DNA of 33,322 nt from UBA9988 sp964574105 (GTDB lineage Bacteria; Patescibacteriota; Minisyncoccia; Phycocordibacterales; UBA9988), in contig CAZNKH010000005.1 of the NCBI GenBank assembly GCA_964574105.1, positions 1 through 33,322 of the forward strand. The letters are read 5' to 3'. Below are positions 6,538 to 13,749 of this stretch, piece after piece; position 1 is the stretch's first letter, and each line of letters starts with the position of its first letter. The notes under the pieces were generated by a model. The model was not told where the DNA came from. It made no database searches and saw only the letters and a list, made by a program, of their open reading frames with translations. The position numbers were made by a program, and so were the translations under genes.

Positions 6538-7113
6538 ATGATTGGAACAAAAGAACGAATTGAAAAGGCCTTACCGAGTATCGGTGAGAAATTGGGACGG
6601 AAAAACCGTCTCTCTTTGCCGCGTCTCGTGAAGGTGGTGGTCTCATCTGGCACTGGCCGCGCCAAAGACAAGACGCGAAACGAGCATGTTGCCAAGCGAT
6701 TAGCAATCATCACTGGACAGAAGGCTTCTCCGCGCCGTGCTAAACAATCTATTGCGAGCTTTAAACTGCGTGAGGGAGATGTGATTGGCTATGCAGTGAC
6801 CTTGCGTAGTGCGCGTATGTATGCATTTATAGATAAGTTTATTCACGCGGCACTCCCTCGCACCAAGGACTTCAAAGGTATAGCCGCAAGTGGTGTAGAT
6901 GAGGTGGGTAACCTCACGATTGGAATTAAAGAGCATACCATCTTCCCCGAGACGGCAGATGAGGAACTACGGGATATTTTTGGACTTGCCGTCACGATGG
7001 TTACCACTGCGCATACTCGTGATGAGGCTCGTGCACTTTTTGATGCTATTGGAGTACCATTCAGCAAGGCCCCCGCAATCAAGCAGAGAGCATCACGAAA
7101 AAAGAAGAAGTAA
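6538..7113 (+). CDS. rplE: Large ribosomal subunit protein uL5
   Basis: A 191-residue L5, the 5S rRNA-binding protein of the central protuberance. Family motifs include LPRLVKVVVSSGTG, ITGQKASPRRAKQSIASFKL, the conserved REGDVIG and the C-terminal region MVTTAHTRDEARALF. It ends with a KKKK tail. I start at ATG 6538, 10 nt after rplX, because family similarity begins there. In the usual order rpsN and rpsH follow, but here the next gene is on the opposite strand and stops 2 nt away, so the ribosomal block is closed. No terminator is seen. Confidence 0.96.
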   Translation: MIGTKERIEKALPSIGEKLGRKNRLSLPRLVKVVVSSGTGRAKDKTRNEHVAKRLAIITGQKASPRRAKQSIASFKLREGDVIGYAVTLRSARMYAFIDKFIHAALPRTKDFKGIAASGVDEVGNLTIGIKEHTIFPETADEELRDIFGLAVTMVTTAHTRDEARALFDAIGVPFSKAPAIKQRASRKKKK

Positions 7114-7114
7114 A

Positions 7115-7927
7115 TTACCGAGGGAAATACTCTGTCAACTCGTGAGAATAGTAGAACTCATAGGCGAGGCCACCAAAACTGTACACGGTCCCGCCTATTT
7201 CTATTGGTGCACCACCAGCGCGCGGCTCCGCATTGGGCTCTGAGCTACCAAACCCAATGTTAAAGAGTGTTGCAACGACATCAGGACGGGAGCGTATATC
7301 AAAGCCAGCGCGTTCCCATTGTGCGATGATTTGCTTAATGTAGAGTGCGGCGTAGAGGTAAGAGTAGTAGTGATCTTTCTCGTTCGCAATGCGCGCAAAA
7401 CGCTCAGTGTTCGGGTCATCTGTTTTAAAATCAAGTAGGTGCTCATAGGCCTCTCCCAGATAAAAAGGTGATGTTCTATTGATGAGATGTGTTTCTACTG
7501 CGCGCGCGGTCTCTGGCTTAAAACCCATTACTCCCCAACTGAATTGGGTTTGGTTTCCAAGCACTTTAAGTGGGCCAAAGAATGATTTAAATACTTCTCG
7601 TTCGCTGGTAAAAAGACGGAGTTGTTCTGGGACGAGGCATGAGACGATGAAGCGCGCAGGAACACCACTCACTGCCGCGGCACGATTGATTGGTTCTACA
7701 TCCTTGATGATTGCTTCTTCAAGCGCGTGCCACTCCTCACCCTGAGTCCACGAAAAGATATGCCGTTCCTGTGTGCGTGAGGTGCTTGTTGCAAACGATG
7801 GGTCGTTAATACCGCGCACATTGGTCCACCCATACTTGACGCCAAAGAAAGCAATAACAAGCAGAAAGCCGATGAGCGCAAAGAGGTAGATGATACCATT
7901 ACCCAGCCAGATGAAGTACTCCTTCAT
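7115..7927 (-). CDS. Membrane-anchored lysozyme-fold-like protein
   Basis: The 270-residue protein has one N-terminal membrane segment (about residues 5-30) and an outside domain. Within it, ARFIVSCLVPEQLRLFT, then SWGVMGFKPETA and later VVATLFNIGF, follow the order of blocks in SLT-type lytic transglycosylases (catalytic Glu, the GLMQI-like block, the AYNAG-like block), so the Glu of PEQLRLF is a possible catalytic residue. This is a weak, pattern-level resemblance. A wall-cleaving role at the cell surface would fit. The gene is monocistronic, convergent with rplE with a 1-nt gap, and has an extended -10 box 8 nt before its ATG. It could instead be a conserved CPR protein of unknown function. 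Confidence 0.75.
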   Translation of the reverse strand: MKEYFIWLGNGIIYLFALIGFLLVIAFFGVKYGWTNVRGINDPSFATSTSRTQERHIFSWTQGEEWHALEEAIIKDVEPINRAAAVSGVPARFIVSCLVPEQLRLFTSEREVFKSFFGPLKVLGNQTQFSWGVMGFKPETARAVETHLINRTSPFYLGEAYEHLLDFKTDDPNTERFARIANEKDHYYSYLYAALYIKQIIAQWERAGFDIRSRPDVVATLFNIGFGSSEPNAEPRAGGAPIEIGGTVYSFGGLAYEFYYSHELTEYFPR

Positions 7928-7935
7928 GCGCGGCT

Positions 7936-7944
7936 ATTCTAGCA
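7936..7944 (-). promoter_or_regulatory. Extended -10 promoter of the lysozyme-like gene
   Basis: On the minus strand TGCTAGAAT (7944-7936) is an extended -10 box ending 8 nt before the ATG at 7927. A -35 is not obvious. The spacing predicts a leaderless mRNA. Confidence 0.6.
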
Positions 7945-8050
7945 AAAACTGAGAAGGTGGTACAGCTGATCTTGCTCGTAGAGACTTATCTGACTACGCA
8001 CTCATTCTGTACTCACCTCCAAGAGTATTGACATTACTCTAATTACAAAA

Positions 8051-8083
8051 AATGCGCTTCATAGAATTCATCAAGAGCGCATT
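8051..8083. repeat. Inverted repeat in the 324-bp gap before the reductase gene
   Basis: AATGCGCT (8051-8058) and AGCGCATT (8076-8083) form a perfect 8-bp stem with a 17-nt loop and no T-run, so it is not an intrinsic terminator. The gap 7928-8251 also holds a TTGACA (8028-8033) without a matching -10, a TATAAA (8135 region), and a TACAAT upstream of the reductase ATG. I found neither a clear cobalamin-riboswitch B12 box nor a clear NrdR box. The repeat could be an operator or an RNA hairpin in the leader. Confidence 0.4.
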
Positions 8084-8251
8084 CTAAAGAAGAGATATCA
8101 CAAGACTTCGTTTCCTCTCGTTATTATAAAGGAGAGAGACGGAGTTTTCTGTTGAGCCATGATTCGTCATTCTTATACACAGCTTGGTGAGCTTTGTGAT
8201 GCGTGCATTTCAGATACAATAGATAAACATTACCACTATTTTTTGTACATT

Positions 8252-10606
8252 ATGACAAAAATCAGCAAAAAAGTTGCCAAAACGGTCGCAAAAAATACAA
8301 AAACTGCGAAAAAAGAAAAAAAACTTGCATTTCCGAAACAGGTGAGAAAGCGCAATGGCACGATTGTTGATTTTGATGTTACGCGCATTGAGGCTGCCAT
8401 CGGCAAGGCGATGCGTGCGGCAGGCGAGTTTGTAGAGAGAGCTCCCGAGCAGGTTGCACAAGCCGTCGCTCTTGGGCTTGCAATGCTCCACAGCAACGAG
8501 AAAGGATATATTCCCAGCGTTGAAGAGGCGCAGGACCTTGTCGAGCGAGAACTAATGCTTCACGATTATGTTGCAACTGCAAAAGCCTACATCCTCTATC
8601 GTGAACGCCGTGCTGAAGTGCGCCGTGAGAAGGGAGAGATACCCGAGAAAGTCCGTGACCTCGTTCATGAGAGTAAGAAGTATTTCAAAAATCCACTCGG
8701 TGAATTCATTTACTACCGTACCTACTCGCGCTGGATAGATGATGAAGGGCGTCGTGAGACATGGATAGAGACAGTAGACCGCTATGTGAACTTTATGCGA
8801 GAGAATCTGGGGAAGCGTCTCTCTGAAAAGGAGTATGCAGAAGTACGCCAAGCGATACTCTCGCACGAGGCGATGCCTTCAATGCGACTTCTCCAATTTG
8901 CAGGAAAGGCGGCTCGTGCGACCAATGTTTGTGCCTACAACTGCTCCTTTACGGCCCCGACCAAACTGGAAGATTTTGCAGAAATTATGTACATCTCTAT
9001 GTGCGGGACGGGTGCAGGATTTTCAGTAGAGAGTCAGTATGTACAACAGCTTCCTGTCATTAAGCGTCAGAGTGGCAAGATACGACCGGTCCATATTATT
9101 GACGATAGTAAGGAGGGCTGGTGCGATGCACTTACCCTTGGCCTCAAGACATGGTATGCCGGAGATGATATCCAATTTGATTATGGAAAGCTGCGTGCTG
9201 CTGGCGCACGGTTAAAGACGATGGGTGGTAAGTCATCAGGTCCTGATCCACTGCGCGATCTTCTCAATTTCACTCGTGCCACTGTGTTGAAACGACAGGG
9301 GAGACGGCTTACCAACCTAGATGCGCACGATATTATTTGTAAGATTGGCGAGATTGTGGTTGCTGGTGGCGTGCGTCGTTCTGCACTCATTTCACTCTCC
9401 GATTTAGATGATGTAGAGATGCGCGATGCGAAGAAGGGGCAGTTCTATATGACAGAGCCCCAACGCAGCCTTGCTAATAACTCTGCAGTCTACGATGAGA
9501 AGCCGAGCACGGAGGAATTTATGCGTGAGTGGCTTGCACTTATGGAGAGTCACTCGGGCGAGCGCGGCATATTTAACCGTGGAGGATTGCGTGAGACATT
9601 ACCAGAGCGACGAGTTAAAGCACTTGGAGAGAGTATAAGCACCCTCGGCACTAACCCCTGTGGTGAGATTATTCTCCAGCCGAAACAATTCTGTAACCTC
9701 TCTGAGATTGTGGCACGAGCAGAGGATACTCCGGCTACGCTTATGCGTAAGATGAAGGTCGCCACCATCCTCGGCACCTACCAATCAACACTCACCAATT
9801 TTCCCTATCTCTCTAAGGAGTGGAAGGAGCACTGTGAAGAGGAGCGACTCCTTGGTGTCTCCATTACCGGTCAGTGGGATTCTCCTGTGGTGCGTAAACC
9901 CGAGATGCTTAAAAAGCTTCGTGATGCGGCGGTAGTTTACAATCGCGAATACGCAAAGCGTTTTGGGGTCACTCCCTCCACTTGCATTACTTGTACCAAG
10001 CCATCAGGAACACTTTCTCAAATGGTAGATTGTGCCTCAGGGATGCACCCACGGCACGCACCGTTCTATATTCGCCGTGTACGCATTGCATCTACCGACG
10101 CGCTCTTCCAGATGCTCCGTGATCAGGGGGTTCCCTATCATCCGGAGGTGGGACAAAACCCTGAGACCGCGACAACTTTTGTCATTGATTTTCCCGTGAA
10201 GGCTCCCGCAGGTGCAATCTTTCGCGATCATGTTTCCGCCTTAGAACTTCTTGAGTATTGGAAAAATGTGAAAGTAAATTATACAGAACATAACCCCTCG
10301 GTAACCATCTCGGTAGGGAATGATGAGTGGCTCAAGACGGGGAATTGGGTGTACGAGAATTGGAGCATTATTGGCGGACTTTCTTTTCTCCCCCGATCCA
10401 ATCATGTATACAAATTGGCACCCTATGAGGAGATAGATGAACGACAATATAACGAGCTCATTGAGCGCTTTGCACATGTTGATTTTTCTAAGATTGTGAC
10501 CTACGAGCGTGAGGACGGGACAGAAAATAAACGAGAGCTTGCTTGTGCTGGCGGTACCTGTGAGATAGATATCCCCACGAGCGAGACACAGGAGAAGAAA
10601 GTGTAG
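8252..10606 (+). CDS. nrdJ: Adenosylcobalamin-dependent (class II) ribonucleotide reductase
   Basis: The 784-residue enzyme reduces ribonucleotides to deoxyribonucleotides with a B12-derived radical and needs no separate radical subunit. Residues about 33-125 form an ATP-cone allosteric domain. The core matches the monomeric triphosphate reductase type: C227 (NVCAYNC), the NPCGEI loop with C470 as the expected thiyl radical site and its Glu, C481 eleven residues later (FCNLSEI), and a C-terminal CAGGTC shuttle pair (C765/C770). The 11-residue spacing and CX4C tail match the Lactobacillus leichmannii enzyme, which lacks an ATP cone. ATG 8252 (MTKISKK, Lys-rich) is preferred; an upstream ATG at 8159 would add 31 residues unlike the family. 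Substrate class (NTP or NDP) is inferred. No B12 synthesis gene is in the window. Confidence 0.93.
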   Translation: MTKISKKVAKTVAKNTKTAKKEKKLAFPKQVRKRNGTIVDFDVTRIEAAIGKAMRAAGEFVERAPEQVAQAVALGLAMLHSNEKGYIPSVEEAQDLVERELMLHDYVATAKAYILYRERRAEVRREKGEIPEKVRDLVHESKKYFKNPLGEFIYYRTYSRWIDDEGRRETWIETVDRYVNFMRENLGKRLSEKEYAEVRQAILSHEAMPSMRLLQFAGKAARATNVCAYNCSFTAPTKLEDFAEIMYISMCGTGAGFSVESQYVQQLPVIKRQSGKIRPVHIIDDSKEGWCDALTLGLKTWYAGDDIQFDYGKLRAAGARLKTMGGKSSGPDPLRDLLNFTRATVLKRQGRRLTNLDAHDIICKIGEIVVAGGVRRSALISLSDLDDVEMRDAKKGQFYMTEPQRSLANNSAVYDEKPSTEEFMREWLALMESHSGERGIFNRGGLRETLPERRVKALGESISTLGTNPCGEIILQPKQFCNLSEIVARAEDTPATLMRKMKVATILGTYQSTLTNFPYLSKEWKEHCEEERLLGVSITGQWDSPVVRKPEMLKKLRDAAVVYNREYAKRFGVTPSTCITCTKPSGTLSQMVDCASGMHPRHAPFYIRRVRIASTDALFQMLRDQGVPYHPEVGQNPETATTFVIDFPVKAPAGAIFRDHVSALELLEYWKNVKVNYTEHNPSVTISVGNDEWLKTGNWVYENWSIIGGLSFLPRSNHVYKLAPYEEIDERQYNELIERFAHVDFSKIVTYEREDGTENKRELACAGGTCEIDIPTSETQEKKV

Positions 10607-10607
10607 A

Positions 10608-10636
10608 TTGCTTCTTGACGGTAGGAATGGTATAAT
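10608..10636 (+). promoter_or_regulatory. Promoter of RNase P RNA
   Basis: TTGCTT (10608-10613), 17 bp, then TATAAT (10631-10636) preceded by TGG, giving an extended -10. The predicted start (10643-10644) coincides with the first base of the RNase P P1 stem, which supports both calls. Confidence 0.85.
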
Positions 10637-10643
10637 ATTAGAA

Positions 10644-11016
10644 GTCCTGTACCAAGTAGTTGCTCCGATGTACAGTCGGAGAGGAAAGTCCGAACACGTG
10701 CCCCAATGCCACCATTACGGTGAGTTGGGGAAGAGTAGCGGGTAATACCCGTCCGCGGTAACGCGCGAGGTGCGAACAGAAACGACCCGGTTTAGTCCGG
10801 CTGAAACGGTCCCAATGTTTACATTGGGACTCCGAACTCGTAAGAGCGTCGGAGCTAAATCCTTATTCTTAAGTGCAAGACCGTGCCCCTTGGACGCCTT
10901 ATGGCGAATGAGGGGAGAGTCGCTCGAGTCCGGCGGTAACGGCGGACCTAGATACATGACTACTGCTCCGCTTTTGGCGGGGAACAGAATTCGGCTTATC
11001 GGCACAGGACATCTAC
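10644..11016 (+). ncRNA. rnpB: RNase P RNA
   Basis: The catalytic RNA of RNase P, which trims the 5' ends of tRNAs. Conserved cores are visible: GAGGAAAGTCCGAACAC (CR-I, 5' strand of P4) near 10680, GAACAGAAACGAC in the middle, and ACAGAATTCGGCTTATC (3' strand of P4) near 10985. The ends are set by the P1 stem GTCCTGT (10644-10650) pairing with ACAGGAC (11004-11010); the exact 3' end is approximate. Its own promoter starts 2 nt after the reductase stop and a strong hairpin follows. Confidence 0.95.
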
Positions 11017-11020
11017 AGTG

Positions 11021-11047
11021 AAGAACCCGCCTACCGGCGGGTTCTTT
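11021..11047 (+). terminator. Intrinsic terminator after rnpB
   Basis: An 11-bp stem, AAGAACCCGCC with GGCGGGTTCTT, around a TACC loop, ends in a short T-run (TTCTTT). It closes rnpB and, being symmetrical, could also end the minus-strand HTH gene, whose stop is at 11053. Confidence 0.8.
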
Positions 11048-11052
11048 GGTTA

Positions 11053-11277
11053 CTACATAGATAGCTTAAATGTTCGTGAAGATTTTCTAGGGAGACCGTG
11101 TGTACTTGCAAATCGTTCCAGTTCACCCACCGTATAGTATCGGTATCCATTCTCTTTGTCTCGCTCTGCTCGCAATTTTCCAGAGCGATCCCAATTGCGA
11201 AGTGTTGCAGGAGAGACTCCGAGAATTTCACTCGCGGCTGAGACGGTGACTCCTTTTTTTGGTCTCGGTGTGTGCAT
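11053..11277 (-). CDS. MerR-like helix-turn-helix protein
   Basis: A 74-residue DNA-binding protein consisting almost only of a winged HTH of the MerR/excisionase type: VSAASEILGVSPATLRNWDR (about 12-31) is the helix-turn-helix, and GYRYYTVGELERF (about 44-56) is the wing and following helix. MerR proteins usually have a C-terminal dimerisation helix and effector domain, both absent here, so an effector-sensing role is unlikely. The ATG at 11277 is set by an extended -10 box 14 nt upstream. It is divergent from the O-antigen-ligase-like gene and could regulate it; that is inference from position. Confidence 0.85.
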   Translation of the reverse strand: MHTPRPKKGVTVSAASEILGVSPATLRNWDRSGKLRAERDKENGYRYYTVGELERFASTHGLPRKSSRTFKLSM

Positions 11278-11285
11278 AAAATAGT

Positions 11286-11314
11286 TTGACTATTATACCA
11301 GCCGAACATAGAAT
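11286..11314 (+). promoter_or_regulatory. Promoter of the O-antigen-ligase-like gene
   Basis: TTGACT (11286-11291), 17 bp, TAGAAT (11309-11314). The -10 ends 9 nt before the ATG at 11324, leaving at most two or three leader bases. It overlaps the divergent HTH promoter. Confidence 0.75.
11292..11300 (-). promoter_or_regulatory. Extended -10 promoter of the HTH gene
   Basis: On the minus strand TGGTATAAT (11300-11292) is the same nine-base extended -10 as at rnpB. It lies inside the spacer of the plus-strand promoter, so the two promoters cannot be occupied at the same time. Confidence 0.7.
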
Positions 11315-11323
11315 GAAAAGCAT

Positions 11324-13747
11324 ATGGACTCACAAGAACACGAGCGGCTCTCTGTCCGTTCTTCAGAGGGTGCTGCGGCTAGCGTCCTTCTGTTACTCGC
11401 ATTTATCACGCCAATATTATTTATCCCCGGGAGTGTGCTCCCGTTTGAGGTCGTTAAACGATTCTTTGTCGGTATTGCGATTTTTGTTGCACTCATTTTT
11501 TGGCTGGTATCACGATTAAGTAAATCAAGTGCATCAATCCCTAAGAGTTATGTGTTCTTGGGTCTTGGGGGACTGACATTCGCAGGAATACTCTCTTCTC
11601 TCTTTGTTGAGTCAACACAAAGTTTTTTCTGTAAGGCGGGAGGGTCTTGCGTCCCTGGTTTATGGACAGCAATTCGCGCACACAGTCTCATAGGGCTTGG
11701 ATACGAATTAGGTACACCACTTTGGCTTGCAATTTTTACCATACTCCTCTTCCTCGCGGGGACGCTGATGTCTGATCGCAAGCGTGTGTTCCTGATGTAC
11801 CTCTCCATTTTTGCATCATCAGCCATTATCACACTCTACACCCTCTTCCGCATTCTTCCTGCTCGATGGCTCATTAAGTATGAATGGTATCAATCACTTC
11901 CCGTTAGTCTCGTAGGTAAGTGGAATGAGCTCGGTATCTTCTTTGGTCTTACCGTCCTTGGTATTATTGTGATGTTAGATTTATTACGAGATTTCAAATC
12001 TCCACTCTTACCTCGTGCTGGGATCTATACGCTCTTTGGCTTCTCTGTACTCGGACTCATCTTCATCAACTTTTACCCCGTGTGGATAGTGCTCGCGCTC
12101 TCGTCAATTATGATTTATGTGTATGCGCTGACCGCCGACCGGACTACCGAGCATGCTTCAGGCAATCATCGTGTATTTCGTCCGTCCTTACTCATTGCGG
12201 TTATCGCAGTTCTCTTTGTACTTGGTGGTAATCAAAGAGGCTTCATTGGTGAGATTGTAACCCGTATCAATGCTTATATGGGTGTACCGCAAGTATTTTC
12301 CTTAGAGCCACGACCAGGATTTTCTGACACTTTAGTGGTGACTGAACGAGTCTTGGGGAAGAAGCCGATTTTCGGTGTTGGCCCAAATAATTTTGATAGC
12401 GCGTGGGCACAGTTCAAACCTGCTTCCTTCAATTCTTCTCTTGCGTGGAATACTGATTTTGATGATGGGGTAGGATACCTACCTAGTTTTGCGGTGACAA
12501 CCGGTGTGATTGGGCTCATCCTTATGCTCATCTTTGTCGCGGCGATACTTATTGAAGGGTGGCGCACAATGAACAATGTCTTGCGGGACAAGATGACTAA
12601 TCCACTTGCGGCCATATCTTTCTTTGTGACACTCTATCTCTGGATCTTTACGCTCATCTACACGCCGAACATTACCCTCCTCATGCTCGCGGTACTCTCA
12701 CTGGGGACAATGATTGCACTCTCTGTACGCTCGGGAGCCTTACAAGAACTCTCTCTTGATTATAGTAATTCTGCCCGGGCAACATTTATCAGTACACTGG
12801 TAATCATTGTACTCATTGTAATCTCTGTTGGTGGTGGCTATCTGCTACTGGGTAGATCATGGGCAACAACACTCTTCTTTAGGGGTCTCGCGCGTGCAAA
12901 TGTAAATGGTGATCTGGATACAGCAGAAACTTATATTGTACGAGCGGCAGGTCTGGGTATGCGTGATCAGTACGCACGAGCACTCACGAACTTAAATATC
13001 CTTCGGATGAACCGTATAGTGAATCAGACAGATGTTCCCGCACAAGCACTTCAAGCACAATTTCTACAGCAGGTTGATAATGCAACACGAAACGCACTGT
13101 CCGCATACCAGATTCGTCCACATTTCTATCAAAATGTGGCAGGTCTTGCGGGTGTGTATGAGGTACTTTCAGTCTTTAAAGTGGCCGGCGCAAAGGATGA
13201 AGCGATAAAGCGTTATGCAGAGGCCTCAACACTCAATCCTGAAAGTCCACTCATTCCATACTTAAATGCACGGATGTACGCATCTCTTGGTGAGACTACT
13301 AAGGCACAACAAAGTCTTGAAGCGGCGATTACCAAGAAGGTAGATTACCCTGAAGCAATACTCTTTTATTCACAGATTGAGGCGAGTCGTGGCAATATCC
13401 AAAACGCTGCAGTTATTGCTGAACGCGCGCTTGCCTATGCGCCGAATGATCTGGGAGTACTCTTTCAAGCAGGATACCTCAAGTTCCAGAGTAAGAGCTA
13501 TAATGAGGCACGGATCATCTTAGAACATGCGCGTGCACTCTCTCCAAACTATTCTAACGCAAAGTACTTCTTAGCGCTTACCTATGATGAGCTTGGTGAA
13601 AACAAGAAGGCAATCCAAGAACTTACTGAAATTAGTCAGCTGAATCCAGATAACGAGGAGGTGAAGAAGATTCTTGCAAATCTCAAGGCTGGACTTCCCG
13701 CGCTCGCCGGACTCCGTGGCGGGGCCGCGGCAGCTGGAGATGAGTAA
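11324..13747 (+). CDS. O-antigen ligase/polymerase-like membrane protein with TPR repeats
   Basis: The 807-residue protein has about a dozen hydrophobic segments up to residue 510, then a soluble C-terminal part with TPR-like repeats (about 560-790), for example AKYFLALTYDELGENKKAIQ and the preceding ALSPNY unit. The loop around residue 345-360, GKKPIFGVGPNNF, matches the conserved outer loop of the Wzy/WaaL O-antigen ligase superfamily. These enzymes join lipid-linked glycans or transfer them to acceptors outside the membrane. The TPR tail could recruit partners. The gene precedes murJ by 2 nt, so both form an operon for envelope glycan handling. Substrate is not predictable; it may also act in protein O-glycosylation. 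Confidence 0.85.
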   Translation: MDSQEHERLSVRSSEGAAASVLLLLAFITPILFIPGSVLPFEVVKRFFVGIAIFVALIFWLVSRLSKSSASIPKSYVFLGLGGLTFAGILSSLFVESTQSFFCKAGGSCVPGLWTAIRAHSLIGLGYELGTPLWLAIFTILLFLAGTLMSDRKRVFLMYLSIFASSAIITLYTLFRILPARWLIKYEWYQSLPVSLVGKWNELGIFFGLTVLGIIVMLDLLRDFKSPLLPRAGIYTLFGFSVLGLIFINFYPVWIVLALSSIMIYVYALTADRTTEHASGNHRVFRPSLLIAVIAVLFVLGGNQRGFIGEIVTRINAYMGVPQVFSLEPRPGFSDTLVVTERVLGKKPIFGVGPNNFDSAWAQFKPASFNSSLAWNTDFDDGVGYLPSFAVTTGVIGLILMLIFVAAILIEGWRTMNNVLRDKMTNPLAAISFFVTLYLWIFTLIYTPNITLLMLAVLSLGTMIALSVRSGALQELSLDYSNSARATFISTLVIIVLIVISVGGGYLLLGRSWATTLFFRGLARANVNGDLDTAETYIVRAAGLGMRDQYARALTNLNILRMNRIVNQTDVPAQALQAQFLQQVDNATRNALSAYQIRPHFYQNVAGLAGVYEVLSVFKVAGAKDEAIKRYAEASTLNPESPLIPYLNARMYASLGETTKAQQSLEAAITKKVDYPEAILFYSQIEASRGNIQNAAVIAERALAYAPNDLGVLFQAGYLKFQSKSYNEARIILEHARALSPNYSNAKYFLALTYDELGENKKAIQELTEISQLNPDNEEVKKILANLKAGLPALAGLRGGAAAAGDE

Positions 13748-13749
13748 CT

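Noticed and set aside
8003..8252. Cobalamin riboswitch or NrdR box before the class II reductase
   Set aside because: I looked for the B12-box GCCACTG-like core and for paired NrdR-type AT-rich boxes and found neither.
10715..11021. Open frames of 83-96 codons on both strands
   Set aside because: They lie wholly inside RNase P RNA, whose conserved core and P1 ends explain the sequence.
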